Assembly (NCBI GenBank): GCA_038214135.1
Contig: JBBQSD010000226.1
Span: 1 to 6,267 of the forward strand
Direction: 5' to 3'
Source of the DNA: JANLSE01 sp038214135
GTDB taxonomy: Bacteria; Chloroflexota; Chloroflexia; Chloroflexales; Roseiflexaceae
DNA length: 6,267 nucleotides
Shown here: positions 1-5,325 of the stretch, in pieces
Numbering within the stretch: the first letter of the stretch is position 1
How the letters are laid out: the number at the start of each line of letters is the position of its first letter
Notes under the pieces: model-generated
Databases searched by the model: none
Told to the model about the DNA's origin: nothing
What the model saw: only the letters and a program-made list of their open reading frames with translations
Position numbers and translations under genes: made by a program

Positions 1-1
1 A

Positions 2-181
2 ACAGAGAATCCCTATACCAATATGTGGCAGGCGATCGCTACTGCCTGGCAGGCGCAGCACCAACCCGCCTATACCGCAGAACGGGCGCTACGTGATCTA
101 ATGGTGATTGAGCTGGTTGGTCAATCGATTGCAACTGGACAATCGGTAGCGACGATAACGTCCGATCTGATCGCCAGCTGA
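2..181 (+). CDS. Gfo/Idh/MocA-type oxidoreductase, C-terminal fragment
   Basis: Only the last 59 codons of this gene are in the window; it runs in from the left edge and ends at the TGA at 179-181. The visible tail contains ENPYTNMWQAI near its start and then AERALRDLMVIELVGQSIAT, followed by a short SDLIAS end. An alanine-rich helix ending in a hydrophobic stretch, a small-residue pair and 'TG' close to the C terminus is the usual ending of Gfo/Idh/MocA sugar dehydrogenases, where it follows the alpha/beta dimerisation domain. These enzymes oxidise or reduce sugars, inositols or related polyols with NAD(P). The Rossmann domain and catalytic lysine lie outside the window, so the family call rests on the tail alone. 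The gene is 21 bp upstream of an aldo/keto reductase on the same strand and probably shares its transcript. Confidence 0.6.
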   Translation, partial: TENPYTNMWQAIATAWQAQHQPAYTAERALRDLMVIELVGQSIATGQSVATITSDLIAS

Positions 182-202
182 GTTACGAGAGCGAGGAACA
201 CC

Positions 203-1183
203 ATGCACTATCGGCCACTCGGAAAGACTGGCCTGACCGTATCGGGCTTGGGGTTTGGGTGCGGAGCGGTGGGCGGTATCCTGGTCAATGGAACTCAAAC
301 CGAGCTGCGGCGGGCCGTGGCCCATGCGATTGAGTGTGGTGTGACATATTTCGATACAGCGCCATCGTATGGCAATGGCCAATCGGAACAAAACCTTGGC
401 CTGGCCCTGGAAGAACTCCACGCGAATGTGATTGTGGGTACGAAGGTGCGCCTGGGTGCAGAAGAGCTTGGCAATATTGAACAGGCTGTTGCACAATCGG
501 TGGAACAGAGCCTTCGACGGTTGCGGCGCGATCAACTCGATCTGATCCAGCTGCATAATCCTCTTGATCTGGAACGCAACCCGCAGCGTGGCTGGCTCAG
601 CCTGGCAGATGTAGCCCAGGTGGTTGCAGCATTTCAGGCACTCCAGCAAGCGGGTAAGGTGCGCTCCTGGGGCCTCAATGGGCTAGGCCATAGCGCAGTA
701 CTGCATCAAGCGCTGGCTAGCGGTATCCAGACCATCCAAGCTTGCTTCAACTTAATCAACCCGAGCGCTGGTATACCAGTGCCACCCGACTTTCCTTTTC
801 AGGATTATCAGCAGCTGATTGATCGAGCCGCTGAGCGCGGGCTCGGCGTGATCGCAATCCGCGTCCTGGCAGCCGGCGCGCTGAGCGGCTCTGCCGACCG
901 TCATCCCAACGCTGCCCAGAGTGTCGAACCGATTGCATCAGGGAACAGCTTCGCTGCCGATGTCGCCTGGGCACGACGCTTTGACACTCTGGTCGCGGAG
1001 GGCTACGCTAGCAGCCTCGTCGAGGCAGCCATCCGCTTTGTGGTTGGCAAGCCGGAGGTCGCAACCACACTGGTTGGCATCTCTTCGATCGGACAGTTCG
1101 ATCAGGCACTCGCTGCTGTCAACCAGGGGGCACTACCTCCCGAAGCCGCTGCACAGCTCCAGACTATCTGGCAGAGTACCTAG
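203..1183 (+). CDS. Aldo/keto reductase family oxidoreductase
   Basis: This 326-residue protein is a complete aldo/keto reductase, an NAD(P)H-dependent (alpha/beta)8 barrel that interconverts aldehydes or sugars and alcohols in the cytoplasm. It opens with the family signature RPLGKTGLTVSGLGFG (residues 4-19). The catalytic tetrad is intact: Asp51 and Tyr56 in FDTAPSYGNGQSE, Lys81 in VGTKV and His118 in LIQLHNPL. The cofactor-binding end of the barrel is seen as GISSIGQFDQAL near residues 292-303. Length is normal for the family. The ATG at 203 is supported by GAGG at 193-196, six bases upstream, and by the motif beginning almost at residue 1. It lies between a probable Gfo/Idh/MocA enzyme and a hydroxyacid dehydrogenase, so a role in sugar or sugar-acid oxidation or reduction is likely. 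Some relatives act as sugar 1-dehydrogenases; the true substrate and reaction direction cannot be read here. Confidence 0.93.
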   Translation: MHYRPLGKTGLTVSGLGFGCGAVGGILVNGTQTELRRAVAHAIECGVTYFDTAPSYGNGQSEQNLGLALEELHANVIVGTKVRLGAEELGNIEQAVAQSVEQSLRRLRRDQLDLIQLHNPLDLERNPQRGWLSLADVAQVVAAFQALQQAGKVRSWGLNGLGHSAVLHQALASGIQTIQACFNLINPSAGIPVPPDFPFQDYQQLIDRAAERGLGVIAIRVLAAGALSGSADRHPNAAQSVEPIASGNSFAADVAWARRFDTLVAEGYASSLVEAAIRFVVGKPEVATTLVGISSIGQFDQALAAVNQGALPPEAAAQLQTIWQST

Positions 1184-1227
1184 CTCAAAGCAACCATCAC
1201 ATATTCAATGAAGAATAGGAATCAACG

Positions 1228-2199
1228 ATGAAACCGAAAGTCTGGACGGAAGTGTCGCTGCATCCCGAAGCCCTGGCGCGACTCCAAGGGCATGCCGAAG
1301 TTATTGAGGGCACACAGGATACGCTTGCGGGTGCCGAGGCAGCAATCATCGGTCGCTGTACTGTTGACGCAGCATTTATCGAACGCGCCGGGCCAAGCCT
1401 CAAGCTCGTCATTCGGCATGGCATTGGCTATAACACGCTTGATGTGCCGACTGCAACCCGCTATGGCGTTCTGGCTGCGAATACGCCCGATGCGCCAACG
1501 GAGAGCACTGCCGAACAAGCAGTTGGCCTCTTACTGGCTGTCGCCAAGATGATCGTCAAATCAGATATGCTATTGCGCGCTAATAAGCCAGCGACGCTCC
1601 TGGAGTTGCGCGGCGTTGAAGTGCGCGACCGCGTACTGGGCGTGGTTGGCTATGGGCGCATCGGTCGGCGAGTCACAGAGATCTGTGCGCTCGGCCTCAA
1701 AATGCCTGTTGTGATCTTTGACCCATATCTCAGCTCGGCAGCCAATCTCCCCGATGGCGTGACCATGGTCGATAGCCTCAATGCAGTGTTACCACAGGTC
1801 GATTTTCTGACGTTGCATACCCCGCTGATGCCAGAAACCTACCACCTGATCGGCGAACAGCAGTTCCAGATGATGAAGCCCGGCTCGTTTCTGATCAACG
1901 TCAGCCGCGGCCCGGTGGTGGATGAGGCAGCACTGATCAGGGCGCTTCAGGATGGGCACCTCGCTGGCGCGGGCCTTGATGTGTTCGATCCAGAGCCACC
2001 CATGCCAGATAACCCGTTACTCCACATGAGCAATGTGGTCGTCACGCCGCACGTCGCCAGCAACACCGATAAAGGCTACTGGAAGATGTCACAGAGTGTC
2101 GTCGATCAGGTGCTACAAGTGTTGGCGGGCGAGCGCCCATCATTTCTGATCGACCCATCTGCATGGCCGGGCCGCGTTGGGATATCACATCAAGAGTGA
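1228..2199 (+). CDS. D-2-hydroxyacid dehydrogenase (phosphoglycerate dehydrogenase-like)
   Basis: This 323-residue protein belongs to the NAD-dependent D-isomer-specific 2-hydroxyacid dehydrogenases, which interconvert 2-oxoacids and D-2-hydroxyacids. The split catalytic domain is formed by about residues 1-105 and the C-terminal segment. The nucleotide-binding domain lies between them, with the dinucleotide loop GYGRIG at 141-146 and Asp165 in IFDPY, an acidic residue in the position that favours NAD over NADP. The catalytic triad is complete: Arg227 in NVSRGPVVDE, Glu256 in DVFDPEPP and His275 in VVTPHVAS. The substrate loop near 63-69 reads RHGIGYN, which resembles the CtBP and phosphoglycerate dehydrogenase-like branch more than glyoxylate reductases. 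AGGA at 1217-1220 lies seven bases before the ATG. It follows the aldo/keto reductase by 44 bp, so co-transcription is likely. It may act on glycolate-, lactate- or longer sugar-acid-type compounds; a serine-pathway role is less likely in this context. Confidence 0.93.
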   Translation: MKPKVWTEVSLHPEALARLQGHAEVIEGTQDTLAGAEAAIIGRCTVDAAFIERAGPSLKLVIRHGIGYNTLDVPTATRYGVLAANTPDAPTESTAEQAVGLLLAVAKMIVKSDMLLRANKPATLLELRGVEVRDRVLGVVGYGRIGRRVTEICALGLKMPVVIFDPYLSSAANLPDGVTMVDSLNAVLPQVDFLTLHTPLMPETYHLIGEQQFQMMKPGSFLINVSRGPVVDEAALIRALQDGHLAGAGLDVFDPEPPMPDNPLLHMSNVVVTPHVASNTDKGYWKMSQSVVDQVLQVLAGERPSFLIDPSAWPGRVGISHQE

Positions 2200-2280
2200 T
2201 CGAGGAACCGTTGGTTATTCAGCTACTCACAGGCTCGCGGTTGGTTGTCGTTATGTAATAGTCTATAGATTGAGGATCAT
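2200..2280. other. Convergent intergenic gap, no clear terminator
   Basis: This 81-bp gap separates the 3' end of the dehydrogenase gene on the + strand from the 3' end of the toxin gene on the - strand. It holds only a weak inverted repeat, AACC at 2206-2209 and GGTT at 2213-2216, without a following T-run, and a near-repeat of CGTTGGTT at 2209-2216 and around 2236-2244. No intrinsic terminator or open reading frame was recognised. Confidence 0.5.
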
Positions 2281-2736
2281 TCATTCAGATGAGGCAACAA
2301 GATCGCTGGGTATAACGACGGTAATCATTGGAAACTGACGGAAATCATCGCGATTGAATGTCAGCAGATGGGTAACGCCATGAACCAACATTGCTGCTAC
2401 AAGTCGTGCATCATGAACCCGCCGACCAATGACACGGTACATCGATACAAAGTGTAGCCATTGCACAAAGATATCTGCGGTATCATCAAGCAGCGGAAAT
2501 TGCGTTTGGATGTGCTCAATTTCCTGCCGAACCGTTTCCACCGACCAACCAAGACCATTGGCTTCTATTGGTCGGCTCGCAACAGACCAAAATTCGACCA
2601 CGTTTTGCGACGTTATGAACAGATCATGACCTTGTGTAAGCAGAGTTGCGAGGGCCTCAACGGCCAGCGTATGGTGTGGAGATTCACGCTGCACACTTCG
2701 CAACCAGATATTGGTGTCGAGCAGATAGGTAGTCAT
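2281..2736 (-). CDS. PIN-domain VapC-like toxin ribonuclease
   Basis: This 151-residue protein is a PIN-domain protein of the VapC type, a metal-dependent ribonuclease that in toxin-antitoxin pairs cuts RNA to slow translation. The acidic active site is readable: Asp7 in YLLDTNIWL, Glu48 in VVEFW, Asp109 in RVHDARLVA and Asp130/Asp131 in LLTFNRDDF. LLDTN at the N terminus and the TFNRDDF end are standard for the family, and the length is close to usual (about 130-150). Its ATG overlaps the stop codon of the preceding antitoxin gene as ATGA at 2733-2736, and no Shine-Dalgarno is seen before it, so translation is probably coupled to that of the antitoxin. This antitoxin-first order is the common type II arrangement. 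The RNA target cannot be predicted. All active-site residues are present, so the gene looks functional. Confidence 0.9.
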   Translation of the reverse strand: MTTYLLDTNIWLRSVQRESPHHTLAVEALATLLTQGHDLFITSQNVVEFWSVASRPIEANGLGWSVETVRQEIEHIQTQFPLLDDTADIFVQWLHFVSMYRVIGRRVHDARLVAAMLVHGVTHLLTFNRDDFRQFPMITVVIPSDLVASSE

Positions 2737-2999
2737 TCGTCGTACATCTGCTCGCGACTGATGGCGACATCACTCAGCGGTAGTGCTATTGGACGATCAA
2801 GGCTCGCCCAATGGCGTAGTGCAACCACACGCTCTGTCGGTGTTGCCGTCATCCAGAAGGATTCTGATATAAGTGGCTGCAACACCAGAGTCGTACCACG
2901 TCGTTCGAGCACAAATTGCGTATGTGGCTTCATAGCCGCCACTAGGTCGGCAGGAAGCTGAATGGCTCCACGATCATCAACCTCAACAATCTGGCTCAT
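2733..2999 (-). CDS. AbrB/MazE/SpoVT-type antitoxin, partner of the PIN toxin
   Basis: This 88-residue protein starts with a swapped-hairpin AbrB/SpoVT DNA-binding domain. Residues 3-20 show the typical pattern of an alternating hydrophobic strand, then DDRGAIQLPADL, and a second strand pair FVLERRGTTLVLQPL at 29-43. In type II systems this domain dimerises, binds the operator and represses the operon. The C-terminal half (44-88) would be the toxin-binding arm, and it ends in LSDVAISREQMYDE. The start is chosen because AGGAGG (3009-3014) lies nine bases upstream on the - strand and because the DNA-binding motif begins at once. It overlaps the toxin gene by four bases. Family knowledge suggests autoregulation by the antitoxin-toxin complex at the promoter just upstream; no clear palindromic operator was identified. 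Calling it an antitoxin rests on both the domain and the PIN neighbour. Confidence 0.85.
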   Translation of the reverse strand: MSQIVEVDDRGAIQLPADLVAAMKPHTQFVLERRGTTLVLQPLISESFWMTATPTERVVALRHWASLDRPIALPLSDVAISREQMYDE

Positions 3000-3008
3000 C
3001 GACCTGTT

Positions 3009-3014
3009 CCTCCT
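3009..3014 (-). promoter_or_regulatory. Strong Shine-Dalgarno of the antitoxin gene
   Basis: On the - strand this reads AGGAGG, a perfect anti-16S match nine bases before the antitoxin ATG. The downstream toxin has no such site, which would favour more antitoxin than toxin. Confidence 0.75.
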
Positions 3015-3033
3015 ACCACAATGCTCTCCGCCA

Positions 3034-3042
3034 ATTATAGCA
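3034..3042 (-). promoter_or_regulatory. Extended -10 promoter of the toxin-antitoxin operon
   Basis: The - strand reads TGCTATAAT here: a consensus -10 hexamer (3039 to 3034) with the TGn extension that can replace a good -35. The best -35 candidates about 17-18 bases upstream are poor (for example TGAGCA). Transcription would start near 3027 and leave a leader of about 28 bases containing the AGGAGG site. The promoter abuts the stop codon of the upstream nucleotidyltransferase gene, so the pair can be transcribed alone or by read-through from that gene. This is a sequence match only. Confidence 0.55.
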
Positions 3043-3050
3043 GAGCGTGT

Positions 3051-3875
3051 TCAGGTTTGCTCATTTGCACCTAGCATGAGCCTTTCCAGTATAACCCGCT
3101 CCAATTCGACTGGATATGGCAGGCCATGTGCCGCCGCCAGTGGGCGAGCAATCTGCTGGTAACACTGAACCAGCACATAACCAGCGCGCAGAATGGCATC
3201 GCGCTCAAACGGCACGCAACTATCTGCCAGCAGCGCCAACACATCAGATGGCAGTGCTTTATCAATCTTTTCATAGCCGCATATATCGCCCGTTATGTCG
3301 TGTTGCAGGCGCATGAGATTCATGCAATAGCACCGCAACTCATCAAGCTGCCCATAGGCCCACCACAATTGCCCACGCGCCATGGCGCTGTTAAAGTGCG
3401 AGAGATCATGCCAGAACCAAGTAATCTGCCTGCGTACGATCTCATGCTGCTCTGTAGGCGTCGGCATTGGCGGAGGGAAGCTCGCATCAGCCAGGATGCC
3501 CTGTTTGTCGATCAGCGCCAGGAACGGGCCACACTCGATCTGATCGAGGCGGTTGGGACTAGTAAAGGTAAGTTCGGCCTCGGTTCCATCGGCATAGATC
3601 GCAAGGACATTCGTGGGTTGGTTGAAATACTCCAGGAACAGCAGATCGCCCAGCTCGCCAAGAAACACCGCACGCTGATCATAGAAGGATTGGTAGCCTG
3701 CATCGGTGACAATAATGCTGAGATCAATATCGGAATGGGCGTCTGCGGTGCCCTTTGCGTAGGAGCCACCAAGCAGCGCGGCAATCACCCGCACATCAGC
3801 GGCACAGGCGGCGACAAAGCGATCCAGGTATTGGCGGTGGTGCGAAGAGAGCGGCAGGGTTGTGAGATCGATCAT
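3051..3875 (-). CDS. Nucleotidyltransferase-domain protein (aminoglycoside/lincosamide adenylyltransferase-like fold)
   Basis: This 274-residue protein carries the DNA polymerase beta-type nucleotidyltransferase signature LLGGSYAKGTADAHSDIDLSI at about 34-54, with Gly37-Ser38 and the metal ligands Asp49 and Asp51. The third carboxylate is probably Glu101 in DGTEAELTF. The N-terminal part (1-110) is the catalytic domain. The remainder (about 140-274) is rich in helical, amphipathic sequence with RQITWFWHDL and QLWWAYGQLDELR, as in the C-terminal helical bundle of aminoglycoside and lincosamide nucleotidyltransferases of similar length. These enzymes move a nucleoside monophosphate from NTP to a small molecule or, in toxin-antitoxin MNT proteins, to a protein or RNA. 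The start codon is preceded by AAAGG at 3887-3891 with an 11-base spacer, so initiation looks weak. The gene ends 51 bases before the antitoxin start. Antibiotic resistance is only a possibility; many such chromosomal proteins have no known substrate. Confidence 0.82.
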   Translation of the reverse strand: MIDLTTLPLSSHHRQYLDRFVAACAADVRVIAALLGGSYAKGTADAHSDIDLSIIVTDAGYQSFYDQRAVFLGELGDLLFLEYFNQPTNVLAIYADGTEAELTFTSPNRLDQIECGPFLALIDKQGILADASFPPPMPTPTEQHEIVRRQITWFWHDLSHFNSAMARGQLWWAYGQLDELRCYCMNLMRLQHDITGDICGYEKIDKALPSDVLALLADSCVPFERDAILRAGYVLVQCYQQIARPLAAAHGLPYPVELERVILERLMLGANEQT

Positions 3876-3892
3876 CGGCGATCAGACCTTTC

Positions 3893-3908
3893 TAGGAGGG
3901 CAATCCTA
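3893..3908. repeat. Short inverted repeat in the divergent promoter region
   Basis: TAGGA at 3893-3897 and TCCTA at 3904-3908 form a five-base perfect inverted repeat around a six-base spacer. It lies 18 bases before the nucleotidyltransferase start, within its expected leader. It could be a small hairpin or half-operator, but a repeat of this size can occur by chance. Confidence 0.3.
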
Positions 3909-3936
3909 TGGAGCCCGCCTGTCATGAACCATTTCC

Positions 3937-3962
3937 ATTATAAACGGTGGTTGTATTATAAT
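3937..3962. promoter_or_regulatory. Divergent promoter region with symmetrical -10 box
   Basis: The heptamer ATTATAA occurs twice, at 3937-3943 and 3955-3961, exactly 18 bases apart. The second copy is part of ATTATAAT (3955-3962), a perfect palindrome that places TATAAT on both strands. On the + strand TATAAT at 3957-3962 would start transcription near 3969, 28 bases before the enolase-family gene. On the - strand the TATAAT matches at 3960-3955 and 3942-3937 could serve the nucleotidyltransferase gene. The -35 regions are weak on both strands; the best + strand match is TTTCCA at 3932-3937 with a long 19-base spacer. The AT-rich patch stands out from GC-rich surroundings. Position between divergent genes supports a promoter role. 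Confidence 0.5.
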
Positions 3963-3985
3963 CTGCCGTAGAATATATAGCACAG

Positions 3986-3990
3986 AGGAG
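3986..3990 (+). promoter_or_regulatory. Shine-Dalgarno of the enolase-family gene
   Basis: AGGAG, within GAGGAG, lies six bases before the ATG at 3997 and fixes that start. Confidence 0.7.
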
Positions 3991-3996
3991 CCAGCG

Positions 3997-5325
3997 ATGT
4001 CTCAGCTCTCGCCCGACGACGCGGCCAGCCTTGGTCAGGTCGAGAACGCCATTCGTACCGGATCACGACCGTCGGATCTGAAGATCACCGATATGCGCAT
4101 CGCGGTTGTGTGCAGCAACTACGATTACCCGATCCTACGCATCGACACCAACCAGGGCGTGTATGGCATTGGCGAAGTACGCGATGCTGGCCACAAAGAG
4201 AATGCGCTGCAGTTTAAGAGCATGCTGCTCGGCCAGAACCCATGCAATGTCGATATGATCTTTCGTGCGATCAAGCATTTCGGCAACGCGGGCCGTGAGG
4301 GCGGCGGCGTCTCTGGAATCGAAATCGCACTCTGGGATCTGATCGGCAAGATCTATGGCGTGCCCTGCTATCAGTTCCTTGGCGGCAAGTACCGCGACAA
4401 GATCCGCATCTATGCCGATACCCCTGCGCCCGAAGAGGCGACTCCAGCGGGCTATGCGAAGCGGGTAAGTGAGCGCAAAGCGCTGGGATTGACCTTCATC
4501 AAGTTTGATATTCGGCCAGAATTGTTTGAAGATACCCCTGACGGAATTATCGGCAGCCCGGCACACTTCGAATATGATCTGGGGAAGCGCTGGCGGGCAC
4601 CAGGCGGCGGCACGAGTGTGGCCCTGACTGACGCAGGAATCGCCAGGGCTGTCGAAGTAGTCGCCGCTGTCCGTGCAGCTGTCGGCTGGGATGTCGCGCT
4701 GTGTACCGACCATTTCGGCCATGGATATCTGAATGCCAAGGATGTCATCCGCCTTGGCCATGCGCTCGAACCATATGGCCTGGCATGGTTTGAAGATCCC
4801 ATGCCCTGGTGGGATATCGCAGGCCACAAACAGGTCACCGATGCCATTGCAATCCCGACCGCCGCTGGCGAGGAATTATACCTATGGGAGGGGTTCCGCG
4901 AGCTGATCGAGCAGCGCGCCGTCGATATTATCCATCCCGATCTATTGACTTCTGGCGGGATGTTGGAGACCAAGCGTATCGCCGATTATGCCGAGCGCTA
5001 TGGCCTTCCCACCGCACTGCACTTCGCTGGCTCACCGATTGCGTTCATGGCCAATCTGCACTGTGCCGCAGCCATCCCCAGCTTTGTCGCACTGGAACAT
5101 CATGGGCTGGATCTGCCATTCTGGCGCGGCCTGGTGACTGGGTTGCCGGGGAACTATATGCAGGATGGCTATGTGGCAGTGCCGGAAGCGCCAGGGCTTG
5201 GTGTGGATCTCGATCTAGAGGGCATTGCAGCCAACTTACGGTTTCCTGGCCTGTTCGAGCCAACCGATGAATGGAATACGCCAAAGCTGGGCTTCTGGCA
5301 GCCGGATCGGCGGTGGGACAAATGA
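3997..5325 (+). CDS. Mandelate racemase/muconate lactonizing enzyme family protein, probable sugar-acid dehydratase
   Basis: This 442-residue protein is an enolase-superfamily enzyme: an N-terminal capping domain (about 28-140) and a (beta/alpha)7beta barrel (about 141-400). It would abstract the proton alpha to a carboxylate, with Mg2+ stabilising the enolate. The metal ligands are Asp238 (CTDHFGHG), Glu266 (WFEDPMPW) and Glu292 (AAGEELYLW). The mandelate racemase-type base dyad is Asp315 (IIHPDLLTSGG) with His342 (ALHFAGSP), and Glu367 matches the later acidic residue. Lys169 lies in FIKFDI, so the classic KxK reads KxD. His239 and His242 follow the first ligand and could be the acid that expels the beta-hydroxyl, as in several sugar-acid dehydratases. 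A roughly 40-residue segment (172-212) between the KxD strand and the first metal ligand is longer than in mandelate racemase. It overlaps the next gene by ATGA. The likely product is a 2-keto-3-deoxy sugar acid; the substrate is unknown, and epimerase or cycloisomerase activity cannot be excluded. Confidence 0.92.
   Translation: MSQLSPDDAASLGQVENAIRTGSRPSDLKITDMRIAVVCSNYDYPILRIDTNQGVYGIGEVRDAGHKENALQFKSMLLGQNPCNVDMIFRAIKHFGNAGREGGGVSGIEIALWDLIGKIYGVPCYQFLGGKYRDKIRIYADTPAPEEATPAGYAKRVSERKALGLTFIKFDIRPELFEDTPDGIIGSPAHFEYDLGKRWRAPGGGTSVALTDAGIARAVEVVAAVRAAVGWDVALCTDHFGHGYLNAKDVIRLGHALEPYGLAWFEDPMPWWDIAGHKQVTDAIAIPTAAGEELYLWEGFRELIEQRAVDIIHPDLLTSGGMLETKRIADYAERYGLPTALHFAGSPIAFMANLHCAAAIPSFVALEHHGLDLPFWRGLVTGLPGNYMQDGYVAVPEAPGLGVDLDLEGIAANLRFPGLFEPTDEWNTPKLGFWQPDRRWDK

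Noticed and set aside
32..39. GCGATCGC as a cyanobacterial HIP1 element.
   Set aside because: Only one copy was noticed in 6.3 kb; HIP1-rich genomes have it far more often. It fits the general GATC richness.
2206..2216. AACC-GTT-GGTT as a transcription terminator between the convergent genes.
   Set aside because: The stem is four base pairs with a three-base loop and no U-run on either strand; too weak to call.
3051..3875. Calling the nucleotidyltransferase an antibiotic-resistance gene such as an aminoglycoside adenylyltransferase.
   Set aside because: The catalytic motif and length agree, but nothing in the sequence fixes a drug substrate and the chromosomal context does not suggest resistance.
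3908..3943. An 11-codon + strand ORF (MEPACHEPFPL) eight bases after AGGAGG at 3894-3899, as a possible leader peptide of the enolase-family gene.
   Set aside because: The most likely + strand -10 box (3957-3962) lies downstream of it, so it would not be in the transcript. It has no regulatory codon run and no attenuator-like hairpins follow.
3126..3971. A long + strand ORF of 281 codons opposite the nucleotidyltransferase gene.
   Set aside because: It is the antisense shadow of 3051-3875. It has no recognisable domain, and the - strand reading has a clear GSx10DxD motif.
4135..4827. A 230-codon - strand ORF inside the enolase-family gene.
   Set aside because: It has no family motifs and lies fully opposite a gene whose metal ligands and active-site residues are intact.
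5271..5321. An earlier in-frame ATG that would lengthen the DapA-family protein by 17 residues.
   Set aside because: It would overlap the preceding gene by 55 bases and add a tail not seen in the family; the ATGA overlap at 5322 is the more usual arrangement.
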